NCBI GenBank assembly: GCA_963796325.1 | Contig: CAWCLF010000001.1 | Location: forward strand, 1,612,001-1,676,000 | Source: CAVYGN01 sp963796325 | GTDB taxonomy: Bacteria; Spirochaetota; Brevinematia; Brevinematales; JAOACQ01 | Reading direction: 5' to 3' | DNA length: 64,000 bases | Shown here: positions 7,524 to 15,151 of the stretch, one piece after another | How the letters are laid out: each line of letters opens with the position of its first letter | Position numbering within the stretch: position 1 is the stretch's first letter | Made by a program: the position numbers and the translations under genes | Notes under the pieces: generated by a model | The model's database searches: none | The model's input: the letters and a program-made list of their open reading frames with translations, nothing else | What the model was told of the DNA's origin: nothing

Positions 7524-8513
7524 TTATTTACTGTTTGTAGTGCCGGGGCTTGAAGAAGCGGTTTTTTTATCGATATCGATACCCATTGAAAGAAGGGTTT
7601 TTTTGGCCTCTTTCTGGACGTCGAAATCCGGATCATAAACCGCTTTGTATTTAAGAATTTCGACGGCATCTTTCTTATCAGGTGAATTCGCTATCGATTT
7701 TACGGCTTCAACCCTTATCCGGGCATTTTCGGATCTGGTAAATTCAACCAGCTTTGAAAATACGGATTTATCCTTTATATATGACAGTCCGGCAATGGAA
7801 TATAGCCTTATATTAATATCTTCTTTTTCGTTTTCAATGTGAGGCGTGAGTATATTGATCGCCTGGGAATTTCCGATCTTTCCAATGGCAAATGCGCTGA
7901 ACATCCTGATATCCTTATTCTCCCCGGTATTCTCAAGAATGTTCGAAAGGATGCTGACATCCTTGCCGCTGCCGATATTCCCTAAAGATAATGCGGCCGA
8001 ACTTCTCACTTCGCTTCCATAATCAATATTGGTCAGAATATCAAGAATTTCCGGGGCCGCTGCGTTGTATCCGATATCCCCGATAGTGCGGATAATCCCG
8101 CTTGAGAGGTCTTTTGCCTTGTCATTATCGATATAATTCGTTAAAAGAACATAAAGCCCCGGCCCCGCGCTTTTGATTTTAAGTTCGCTGACTGCAAAAA
8201 CGATCTTTCTCAATACATCCGAATTGCTTTCGGATGCAAGGGCGGAGAGCCACAGGTTCTGGTCGTTAATCTTGAGATTGATAAGAGAAAATACTGCATC
8301 GCCCCGTACATCAGGGCTTATATCCTTCTGCATGGCGTCTCTGATCAGATAATATGCGGCATCTGCTTTCGAGTCCTCGATCGCTTTGATAACGCCCGAC
8401 CTCTGGGATGATATTCCATAATTCATCGTTTCCTTCCAGTGCTCGAGAAGCTTTTGATCCAGAGAGAATGAATATGACGATATCAAAAGTAATAATAAAG
8501 AGATTATTTTCAA
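7524..8513 (-). CDS. Exported HEAT-repeat protein
   Basis: This 329-residue protein has a signal peptide (residues 1-17, LLLLLISSYSFS) followed by about seven to eight HEAT/PBS-lyase-like helical repeats. These carry the recurrent A..LG.IG pattern (RTIGDIGYNAAAPEIL, LGNIGSGKDVSIL, IGKIGNSQAINIL). Such repeats form a curved scaffold for protein binding; here it would work in the periplasm. The start is TTG with GGGAG upstream. It follows surE after 58 bases and may belong to the proS-surE operon. No catalytic residues are visible and the partner is unknown. Confidence 0.82.
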   Translation of the reverse strand: MKIISLLLLLISSYSFSLDQKLLEHWKETMNYGISSQRSGVIKAIEDSKADAAYYLIRDAMQKDISPDVRGDAVFSLINLKINDQNLWLSALASESNSDVLRKIVFAVSELKIKSAGPGLYVLLTNYIDNDKAKDLSSGIIRTIGDIGYNAAAPEILDILTNIDYGSEVRSSAALSLGNIGSGKDVSILSNILENTGENKDIRMFSAFAIGKIGNSQAINILTPHIENEKEDINIRLYSIAGLSYIKDKSVFSKLVEFTRSENARIRVEAVKSIANSPDKKDAVEILKYKAVYDPDFDVQKEAKKTLLSMGIDIDKKTASSSPGTTNSK

Positions 8514-8571
8514 TTAATGTCTCCCGCTTCGTTCTTATTTATAGGATCGGTATAATGACTGAATAATTTAA

Positions 8572-9324
8572 TCAGAATGACCAGGCCGCCGATTCCAGGT
8601 ATCTCAGGCTTTCGTTAAGAAGAGGATCTCTTATGTCGTTCGCCAGGGGTGTTATTGAAATATAGCTGTCGTGAACGGCATTCAGATCCGAGCCTTCGTC
8701 ATGACCGAAACCGGGCTCTTCTCCTGTGATCGTAACGAACTCCTTATCGCCTTCTTTATCGGATATGACGCTGTCTTTATATATTCTTTTTCCTAAATGG
8801 GTGATCCTGACGCCCCCGGGATTTTCGACATCGGGAAAATTTATATTAAGCAGGAGATTTCCGTTAAAAATTTTATTGTCAAGCATATCCAGAAGTTCCG
8901 ATATAAAACGGGCCGGGCGGTCAAAGTCTTTTTTTTCATCCCAGGCATCAAGAGAAGCCGCAATCGAAAAGATATTGTTAAGAGAGCCCTCCCTGGCTCC
9001 GGCCACCGTTCCCGAATATACGATATCGTCTCCCATATTAGGTCCGCTGTTGATCCCGGATATTACCGCATCAAATCTTACATCTTTAAAAAGATAAAAA
9101 AGAGCTACTTTTATACAATCGGCAGGCGTCCCGTCCACTGCGAAACTTGCACCGCCGGACCTGATTATTTCAAGCGGCTTGAAAAGGGTTATGGCATGGC
9201 TCATGGCGCTCATCTGTTTCATGGGCGCACAGATATAAAGGCGGTGCCTGCCTTCAAGTTTTTCACACAAGGTGCGCAAACCGGCAGCAAGGTATCCGTC
9301 GTCGTTCGTAAGAAGTATATTCAC
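8572..9324 (-). CDS. surE: 5'-nucleotidase SurE
   Basis: The 250-residue enzyme is a metal-dependent nucleoside monophosphate phosphatase involved in survival and nucleotide scavenging. The family motifs are present: NILLTNDDG with the metal aspartates at 8-9, then SGINSGPNMGDDIVYSGTVA, with the Asn and Ser/Thr of the active site. The start chosen is GTG (complement of 9322-9324), preceded by GAGGG; this gives the usual MNILLTNDDG N terminus. A 17-residue extension to 9375 would overlap the previous gene. It begins 10 bases after the GHKL ATPase stop codon, within the proS-corC-thpR operon. Confidence 0.93.
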   Translation of the reverse strand: MNILLTNDDGYLAAGLRTLCEKLEGRHRLYICAPMKQMSAMSHAITLFKPLEIIRSGGASFAVDGTPADCIKVALFYLFKDVRFDAVISGINSGPNMGDDIVYSGTVAGAREGSLNNIFSIAASLDAWDEKKDFDRPARFISELLDMLDNKIFNGNLLLNINFPDVENPGGVRITHLGKRIYKDSVISDKEGDKEFVTITGEEPGFGHDEGSDLNAVHDSYISITPLANDIRDPLLNESLRYLESAAWSF

Positions 9325-9334
9325 AGGTGATCCC

Positions 9335-10006
9335 TCATTGAGGCATCTGCCTGACGCTGACAAAGGAATCGACAAGGGGAATTTCTATCCGGATCAGAGT
9401 TTCATGGCCGATGTTTCCTATCCTGAAGAGGTCGGGGGAAATTCCCAATCCCTTCAGGAGCATTATCACCAGCGCTATTCCCATTCCCGCCCCCTCGAGC
9501 TCATCGCCCTGTTCCAGGTAGAATTGGGCTATGCTCTGGTAAAGCATGGCTTTCCTGAGCTTTTCCCGGAGCCTCCTTTCCTCGATATTCGTGATATGCG
9601 TGTTATTGATAACTTCTATCTTCACACCGGTTTCATTATATTCAAAAGCAACCTTGATCCATAAATCATGATTCTTGAGGTCGCTAAAATACTTGATATA
9701 TGATGCTTCCACGAGAAGATTTTTAAATTGAAGCATGCCTTCAAGGTACTGGTTTTCATCGTCAATATTGAGATGGTTTAATTCGAAAATGACCCTTTTC
9801 AGGTTTGCCTTTGCCGCATTAACTATAAGCTCCATGAGACAGGTCACGAGAACTCCGACAAGGTCGGCTTTATGGAATTTTTCGAATATGATCCTGAGGA
9901 TATTGCCCACTTCCTTTTCGACGTCCTTGTCGACAATATAAATTTTCATTGTGAAAGACCTGCATCTTTCGATCTGTTCCTTGAGGGAACCGTATGAGCT
10001 ATCCAT
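9335..10006 (-). CDS. GHKL/histidine-kinase-like ATPase domain protein, degenerate
   Basis: The 223-residue protein contains a lone HATPase_c domain without a phospho-acceptor His domain. The N box is ELIVNAAKAN (about 70-79) and the G2 box is GAGMGIALVIML (about 175-186). The G1 box, normally VxDNGxGI, reads VINNTHITN, so the adenine-contacting Asp is Asn. This suggests weak or no ATP hydrolysis, or a nucleotide-sensing scaffold. The start was chosen at ATG 10006, which has AAGGAGG at ideal spacing; longer forms to 10120 overlap thpR. It overlaps thpR by 8 bases and precedes surE by 10. A two-component-like or anti-sigma role is possible, but no partner is adjacent. Confidence 0.72.
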   Translation of the reverse strand: MDSSYGSLKEQIERCRSFTMKIYIVDKDVEKEVGNILRIIFEKFHKADLVGVLVTCLMELIVNAAKANLKRVIFELNHLNIDDENQYLEGMLQFKNLLVEASYIKYFSDLKNHDLWIKVAFEYNETGVKIEVINNTHITNIEERRLREKLRKAMLYQSIAQFYLEQGDELEGAGMGIALVIMLLKGLGISPDLFRIGNIGHETLIRIEIPLVDSFVSVRQMPQ

Positions 10007-10562
10007 TGCTGTCCTCCTTGAAAGGGAAAAATGCAATTCTGGTATAAACAGGGCCGTTTGCGCTAAGATCGCTCCTGTAAACGGTATATCCCTGCGGCTT
10101 ATAGCTGCCGAATTTTTCATGCGATTTATCCCTGACCAGCTGAATCCAGCCTTCAGAGGCTTTTCCCTTTATCCTGGCAATTGTAATATGAGGCTGGAAA
10201 TCCCTTTCATCCGCCGAAAATCCGGCATTAACCGCCGCATTTTCGATTCTGTTATAAAGTTCGTTTAATTCCTTGTTTTTAAGTATTCCTACCCAGGCGA
10301 CTTTCGGGAAAAAATCTCCGGGGAAAGTCCCTGCCGTTTCCACATATATTGAGGACATGGAAGGCGAGACCGTTTTGAGATTTTCGAGAAGCGAATTAAT
10401 CGTCCGGTCATCGGAATCGCCGAGAAATTTAAGGGTAATATGCAGATTTTCGTTATCCACATACTTTATGGATGCCTGCTGTATTTTTTTAAATTGCCTT
10501 ATCAGGTCCGATATGCCTTCCCTGATTTCAGGAGGGAGGTCAATTGCAATAAACGCCCGCAT
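9999..10562 (-). CDS. thpR: RNA 2',3'-cyclic phosphodiesterase (2H family, ThpR/LigT)
   Basis: The 187-residue protein has the two His-x-Thr signatures of the 2H phosphoesterase family, HITLKFLGD (near 45) and HITIARIKG (near 127), which place the catalytic His pairs. It begins with the usual RAFIAIDLPPEI. The enzyme opens 2',3'-cyclic phosphates on RNA to 2'-phosphates. It is 10 bases downstream of the CorC-like gene and overlaps the GHKL ATPase gene by 8 bases. Confidence 0.92.
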   Translation of the reverse strand: MRAFIAIDLPPEIREGISDLIRQFKKIQQASIKYVDNENLHITLKFLGDSDDRTINSLLENLKTVSPSMSSIYVETAGTFPGDFFPKVAWVGILKNKELNELYNRIENAAVNAGFSADERDFQPHITIARIKGKASEGWIQLVRDKSHEKFGSYKPQGYTVYRSDLSANGPVYTRIAFFPFKEDSNG

Positions 10563-10572
10563 TCGATCCTTC

Positions 10573-11286
10573 CTATCTTTTTTTCACCAGAATTTCCCTG
10601 AGCCTGCTTCCTTCCACTTTCCTGATTTCGAAATAGCAGCCGCCGTATGATATCGACTCGCCGGTTTTCGGGACATATCCGAATTTCTCAAGGATAAATC
10701 CCCCTATGGTTTCATAAACTCTCGAACTGATCCTTGTTTTAAAAAGATCGTTGAATTCTTCAAGGTTCATCTGGGGATAAACAATATATTCGTTTTTTCC
10801 TGCAGTTATATAGTTTTCCCTTTTTTCCTTTTCATACTCGTCGCTGATATCCCCAACAATTTCCTCCAGGATATCCTCAAGGCTGATAATTCCGACCATG
10901 GTTCCATATTCGTCGACCACAGTGGCAAGATGCACATGCTCTTCCCTGAATAGCGATAGAAGTTCGCTTGCTTTTTTATTTTCCGAAACGAATATCGGTT
11001 TCCTTAAAATCCTCGTGATATCGAAATTGACTTCGGTGATCTTGAAAAACTGCAGAAGATCCTTGACATAAAGAATGCCCGTAATATTATCTATTTTAGA
11101 AGAATAAACGGGAAATCGCGAATGGCCGTCGGCAATAACCGTGTCGATTATTTCCTGAAAAGTGCTTTTGAGATTTAAGAGAACTACATTACCCTTGGGG
11201 ATCATTATATCCGATGCTTTTAATTTAGATAGTTCACCAAGGATAACATGTCTTTTTATGACACTTTCCTTTGATGAATTACCCAT
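10573..11286 (-). CDS. CorC/HlyC-type CBS-domain protein
   Basis: The protein (237 residues from this start) has a CBS pair (about 20-140: ADGHSRFPVYS, then HLATVVDEYGTMVGIISLED) followed by a CorC/HlyC transporter-associated domain (about 160-237). This is the soluble TlyC/CorC form without the DUF21 membrane domain, linked to Mg2+/Co2+ efflux and, in some spirochaetes, once named hemolysin. The second ATG (11286) is preferred because GGGAGG lies six bases upstream; the first ATG at 11292 abuts that site directly. A start at 11355 would add about 23 residues with no ribosome site. It follows proS by about 70 bases. Confidence 0.88.
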   Translation of the reverse strand: MGNSSKESVIKRHVILGELSKLKASDIMIPKGNVVLLNLKSTFQEIIDTVIADGHSRFPVYSSKIDNITGILYVKDLLQFFKITEVNFDITRILRKPIFVSENKKASELLSLFREEHVHLATVVDEYGTMVGIISLEDILEEIVGDISDEYEKEKRENYITAGKNEYIVYPQMNLEEFNDLFKTRISSRVYETIGGFILEKFGYVPKTGESISYGGCYFEIRKVEGSRLREILVKKR

Positions 11287-11355
11287 TTTCATCCTCCCGC
11301 CGTTCTTAACCTCGGCATCGACCGGGAAAAAAGCCAGCTTATATAATAATAACAA

Positions 11356-13077
11356 TTAAAAACCGAAACGGGACATCTCTTTTTCATATATTTCTTCGAT
11401 TTTTTTCAAAGCCGCAGCTTCTTCAACAAACTCTTTTTCAGAACTATGTCTTTCTTTGATTTCGAAAGTTCCGTTTTCTTTATAGGTCTTTCCGACAGTC
11501 ACCCTGACCGGGATGCCTAAAAGATCGGCATCCTTGAATTTTACTCCCGGCCTTTCATTTCTGTCGTCAATCAGGGTTTCATAATTTTCTGAAAGCGACT
11601 CATATAGTTTTAACGATGCTCTCATTATTTCGTCATCTTCGGTATTTACCGGAATGACGATCACATGGAAGGGAGCGACCGTCATAGGCCAGATTATGCC
11701 GTTTGGATCCCTATTCTGTTCGATTATGCAGGCAAGCGTTCTTCCGATGCCTATGCCGTAACTGGCCATCAGGGGATAAACTTCTTTTCCTTCCCTGTCG
11801 AGGACCTTGACATTCATGGAATGGGTATATTTGTAGCCGATCTTGAAGATGTGCCCGACTTCGATGCCCCTGTACGATTCAAGCGGTTTCCCGCAGACAG
11901 GGCATTTTTCACCGTTTTCGACCTGTCTTATATCGACTGCATTTCCGGTTTTAAAGTCCCTGGCCGGGTTGACATTTATTATATGCGTGTCCTTTTTATT
12001 TGCCCCGGTTATTGCGTTAACCATATACAGGACGCTTTCATCGGCTATTATTTCCAGACCGGGTAGTCCGACAGGCGATGCGAATCCGACCGGGGCATGA
12101 GTGACTTTCCTGACCGTCTCTTCATCAGCAAGGAATAGTTCCGCACATCCGATCGCATTTTTCAGCTTAACTTCGTTTATTGTGAGGTCGCCCCTGATAA
12201 CCGCCATTACCGGCCTGTCGTCGGCGACATAGATTATCGATTTTATGAACCGGTCCGGCGTGGTATTGAAAAAACCGGTCAATTCCCCGATGGTCTTCAC
12301 ATCGGGGGTGGATACTTCCTCGAGCGGCTTCTCTTTTTCAGAGCTTTTCCTGAAATCCATGGCCGATGTAGCCCTTTCGGCATTTGCGACATAATCGCAG
12401 GATGAACACTTGACGATCCGGGCCTCCCCTACCGATGAAGGCACCATGAATTCTTCCGAAATAGACCCGCCCATAGTGCCGGAATCGGCAAGAACGGGAA
12501 CGACACTGAGGCCGCAGCGCGAGAAAATTTTTCTGTATACGTCGCGCATAATTTCATAACTATTATCCAGGCCCGCTTCATCAATATCGAAAGAATAAGC
12601 ATCCTTCATTATGAATTCCCTGCACCTCATTACTCCGTAACGGGGCCTTATCTCATCCCTGAATTTAGTGTTTATCTGGTAAAGGTTCAGCGGAAGGTCC
12701 CTGTATGAGCGGACATTTTCCCTGACAACAGCCGTAAACGCCTCTTCATGCGTCGGGCCGAGTATAAGTTCGTTTTCATGCCTGTCCCTCAAACGCATCA
12801 TTTCCTTCCCCATTTTACCGTATCTTCCGCTTTCCATCCATAATTCGGCGGGAGTAAGTATGGGAGGGAGTATCTCCTGCGCCCCGGAACGGTCCATTTC
12901 CTTTCGGACTATATCTATTACCTTCAGCACAGACCGCATTCCGAGAGGAAGAAAAGTGTATAAACCGGCGCCGACCTTCCTCATCAGGCCTGCCCGGATC
13001 ATCAGGATATGGCTTTCGATTTCGGCATCCCTCGGATTTTCCCTGAGGGTAGGGATCAGCATTTTCGACAGGCGCAT
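11356..13077 (-). CDS. proS: Prolyl-tRNA synthetase, bacterial type
   Basis: The 573-residue class II synthetase charges tRNA-Pro. Motif 2 is near 140 (TKFRDEIRPRYGVMRCREFIMKDAYSF, quoted in parts), and the GPTHEEAFT motif is at about 107-115. The inserted editing domain (INS, about 225-390) characteristic of the bacterial form is present and motif 3 reads ASYGIGIGRTLA (about 440). The C-terminal anticodon-binding domain ends the protein. It is the first gene of the operon running to surE. A family-A repeat lies just upstream. Confidence 0.96.
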   Translation of the reverse strand: MRLSKMLIPTLRENPRDAEIESHILMIRAGLMRKVGAGLYTFLPLGMRSVLKVIDIVRKEMDRSGAQEILPPILTPAELWMESGRYGKMGKEMMRLRDRHENELILGPTHEEAFTAVVRENVRSYRDLPLNLYQINTKFRDEIRPRYGVMRCREFIMKDAYSFDIDEAGLDNSYEIMRDVYRKIFSRCGLSVVPVLADSGTMGGSISEEFMVPSSVGEARIVKCSSCDYVANAERATSAMDFRKSSEKEKPLEEVSTPDVKTIGELTGFFNTTPDRFIKSIIYVADDRPVMAVIRGDLTINEVKLKNAIGCAELFLADEETVRKVTHAPVGFASPVGLPGLEIIADESVLYMVNAITGANKKDTHIINVNPARDFKTGNAVDIRQVENGEKCPVCGKPLESYRGIEVGHIFKIGYKYTHSMNVKVLDREGKEVYPLMASYGIGIGRTLACIIEQNRDPNGIIWPMTVAPFHVIVIPVNTEDDEIMRASLKLYESLSENYETLIDDRNERPGVKFKDADLLGIPVRVTVGKTYKENGTFEIKERHSSEKEFVEEAAALKKIEEIYEKEMSRFGF

Positions 13078-13092
13078 CAGGAACTCCTCATA

Positions 13093-13127
13093 AGTCGACA
13101 GTCAACAGTCGACAGTCGGCAGCCGAC
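13093..13127. repeat. Intergenic repeat, family A
   Basis: Three overlapping GTCGACAGT/GTCAACAGT words followed by GTCGGCAGCCGAC, closely matching the left arm of the copy at 58131. It lies upstream of proS. The rest of 13128-13253 has an AAAGG-loop-CCTTT hairpin with a T-run (plus strand, near 13185-13205) but no plus-strand gene ends there. Confidence 0.65.
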
Positions 13128-13253
13128 AAAATAATTATGTAATAAGCACGAGCTTGCGTTAGGCATTGTGCAGTCATAGAATTTTAAAGGATTGGCCTTT
13201 TTTTTTCAATTAAAGAGAGCGACATTAAAGAGACAAACGCCGTATGACATCCG

Positions 13254-13706
13254 CTACTGTTCGGTGGCGAAGAAGGACCCGCCGGATCCCGAATACCAGT
13301 TAGGAAAAGTCATTGAGTAGCTGCCGGACATCGTGTTATTGTTCGTCGACCCGCTGACAGATCCTGTAAATGACGAGTTAGTAGGGGAAAGTGTAGGATT
13401 GTAAATGGTTCCCGCTAGGCTGGGAACCGTAAAGCTTGTCCCTGTAAAACTTATAGTACCCGTGCCCGAACCGTAAGATGGCGCTACGGTAAATTTGAAC
13501 ACGAAAGAATTGTCGGAATATATTGTAAAAGTGCAGGTTCCGTTGCCGCTGCTATCGTATATAGAACCGTTCCATGTCGATACGACAGACGGGCCCGCAG
13601 ATGTCGAACTGCTTGAAGAACCGGCAGACGGGGAATTGGCGCAACCCGATATGACGAAGAATAAGATAAAAAACGGCAGGATCCCCGCTTTTAAAAGTCC
13701 TTTCAT
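13254..13706 (-). CDS. Small Ser/Thr/Gly-rich lipoprotein
   Basis: The 150-residue protein starts with a lipoprotein signal peptide ending in the lipobox VISGC (Cys22). The mature part opens with a Ser-rich linker and continues as short beta strands rich in Ser, Thr, Gly and Asn (SGSTNNNTMSGSYSMTF), the pattern of a small surface beta-sandwich. No named domain is recognised. The ATG has CAGGAG upstream. The IS5-family element is inserted only 64 bases upstream, but a promoter-like pair remains between them. Confidence 0.7.
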   Translation of the reverse strand: MKGLLKAGILPFFILFFVISGCANSPSAGSSSSSTSAGPSVVSTWNGSIYDSSGNGTCTFTIYSDNSFVFKFTVAPSYGSGTGTISFTGTSFTVPSLAGTIYNPTLSPTNSSFTGSVSGSTNNNTMSGSYSMTFPNWYSGSGGSFFATEQ

Positions 13707-13732
13707 ATCAAACTCCTGAAAAATTTTCTGTT

Positions 13733-13761
13733 ATTTTAATTAAATGCTGTTATTTTAGCAA
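13733..13761 (-). promoter_or_regulatory. Predicted promoter for the Ser-rich lipoprotein
   Basis: On the minus strand TTGCTA (complement of 13756-13761) is 17 bases from TAAAAT (complement of 13733-13738). It lies just inside the insertion point of the IS, which starts at 13771, so the IS removed anything further upstream. Confidence 0.45.
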
Positions 13762-13770
13762 ATAACTTAT

Positions 13771-13784
13771 GGGCAGTTCCAAAA
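13771..13784. repeat. IS terminal inverted repeat, left
   Basis: GGGCAGTTCCAAAA, matching the reverse complement of the right end with one difference; preceded by the TTAT target duplication. Confidence 0.85.
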
Positions 13785-13876
13785 TCTAATTTATTTTAAC
13801 TAATCTTCAGTATTAAAACAATTGGACTGATAAATAAAATCCTAAATTTAATTCTGGTTCCTTTTATTCAGATAAA

Positions 13877-14929
13877 TCATGCTGATTTTAGGCAATTTTC
13901 CCTCACCAGGAACGCATATCTCATCATATTGTAAACTATGTTCATCAGGCCAATACTTGTTTCTGCCCTCTTTATTCCGATTGTCCTGATATAGCTCCCA
14001 TTCATACTGTTTTCAATAAACCCGAATATGTGTTCAACCCTGCATCGGATTCGACTCTTTAGATAGTTTAGTTTCTTTTGTCCTTTCCTGAGTTTCTTGT
14101 TCCTGAAACCTTTGTCATTGATGCGATTTATAAGTTTAAACTTTTTTATCAATCCTTGCTTCTCTGCCCCGATATATGCGCTATCTGCAAATATCCTTTT
14201 ACCTATATCCTTTTCATTTAATAATTTTTCCATCGTCTGGGAATCATGGACGCTTGCGTCGGTAACTTCATACTCTCTGATTATCTTTGACAGGATATCG
14301 GCTTTTATATGATTTTTATACCCGTAATATGTTTCATTGTTTTTCTTTGTCCAGCGGGCATCTGTGTCCTTATGGGATAACTTATTCGGTTCGTCTTTCC
14401 AGTTTTCAGGAATTTTTCCTTCCTTGATTTTCTTGTTATCATCCCGATTATTCCGCTGTTTCGGCACTTCAACAAAACTGGCATCTATTATTGCTCCTGT
14501 TTTGCCGATTACTCCCTGCTGTTGAAGGTAATAATCAAACGCATGAAATAATGCCTTCATTTTCCCTGATTTTGTAAGCCTTTCCCTGAATTCCCATATC
14601 TTGTTATGATCGGGAACTTTGTCCGCAAGCGTAATTCCAAGAAATCTCTGTAACGAAAGGCTGTCGTTTATCCTGAATTCAGTCTGTTCATCAGAGAGAT
14701 TATAATACCTCTGTATAATTAGAATTTTAAACATGAAAACATAGTCATAATGTGAGGCACCGCCTGGTGCTTTCTGCTCCTTTGGGGCAAGAATTTCGTT
14801 TAAAGCGGGTCTGAAGTTTTCCCATTCGATTACATCATTTAGTTTTTCCAAAGGATTTTTTTCGAGTGTCGCCATTCGTTCCTGATAATCAAAAAGACTT
14901 TGATTTCCCTGCTCTTTCGTTTTTGTCAT
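13877..14929 (-). CDS. IS5-family DDE transposase
   Basis: The 350-residue transposase has an N-terminal DUF772-like region (about 35-120, with YDYVFMFKILIIQRYYNLSDEQ) and a DDE_Tnp_1-type catalytic domain. The likely DDE triad is Asp149 (AIIDASFVEV), Asp249 (IFADSAYIG) and Glu299 (RCRVEHIFGF), and the YYGYKNH motif lies at 201-207. It cuts and pastes the surrounding element through the GGGC-ended inverted repeats. The reading frame is intact. It sits antiparallel to the following exported-protein gene and has no cargo. Confidence 0.93.
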   Translation of the reverse strand: MTKTKEQGNQSLFDYQERMATLEKNPLEKLNDVIEWENFRPALNEILAPKEQKAPGGASHYDYVFMFKILIIQRYYNLSDEQTEFRINDSLSLQRFLGITLADKVPDHNKIWEFRERLTKSGKMKALFHAFDYYLQQQGVIGKTGAIIDASFVEVPKQRNNRDDNKKIKEGKIPENWKDEPNKLSHKDTDARWTKKNNETYYGYKNHIKADILSKIIREYEVTDASVHDSQTMEKLLNEKDIGKRIFADSAYIGAEKQGLIKKFKLINRINDKGFRNKKLRKGQKKLNYLKSRIRCRVEHIFGFIENSMNGSYIRTIGIKRAETSIGLMNIVYNMMRYAFLVRENCLKSA

Positions 14930-15004
14930 GGTTAATGCACCCCTTTAGTTAACCTTGACTAATATTTTATAGCATTTTACGATAAAAGAACATGAAAGGG
15001 CAGT

Positions 15005-15018
15005 TTTTGGAACCGCCC
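15005..15018. repeat. IS terminal inverted repeat, right
   Basis: TTTTGGAACCGCCC, followed by the TTAT target duplication at 15019-15022. Confidence 0.85.
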
Positions 15019-15103
15019 TTATGTAATATTCTTAACGCAGGGAACGCTATCAGCAGGGGCGCGAAGATATCGGCGAAAAGCATGCCGATACTGCCCGGAT
15101 GAT

Positions 15104-15132
15104 TTGACAAATATGCTGCTATTTCATAAAAT
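15104..15132 (+). promoter_or_regulatory. Strong predicted sigma70-type promoter
   Basis: TTGACA (15104-15109), a 17-base spacer and TAAAAT (15127-15132). It places the start of transcription near 15139, just before the AGGAG ribosome site. This excludes translation from any codon before 15152, including the in-frame TTG at 15104. Confidence 0.65.
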
Positions 15133-15151
15133 ATTTTCAGGAGTAAAAATA

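Larger units (their letters stand above)
13771..15018 (-). mobile_element. Complete IS5-family insertion sequence, about 1,248 bp
   Basis: The element contains one DDE transposase gene and is bounded by near-perfect terminal inverted repeats: GGGCAGTTCCAAAA at 13771-13784, and TTTTGGAACCGCCC at 15005-15018, with one mismatch. A 4-base direct repeat TTAT flanks both sides (13767-13770 and 15019-15022), the footprint of transposition. The right end also folds on itself, GGGCAGTT pairing with AACCGCCC. No internal frameshift is seen, so it may be active. Confidence 0.88.

Noticed and set aside
8797..9330. A 177-residue plus-strand open frame
   Set aside because: Antisense to surE; it has no motif or ribosome site.
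13180..13206. Terminator-like hairpin AAAGG/CCTTT with a T-run, plus strand
   Set aside because: No plus-strand gene ends there, the stem is only five bases, and in the direction of the neighbouring minus-strand genes the T-run is on the wrong side.
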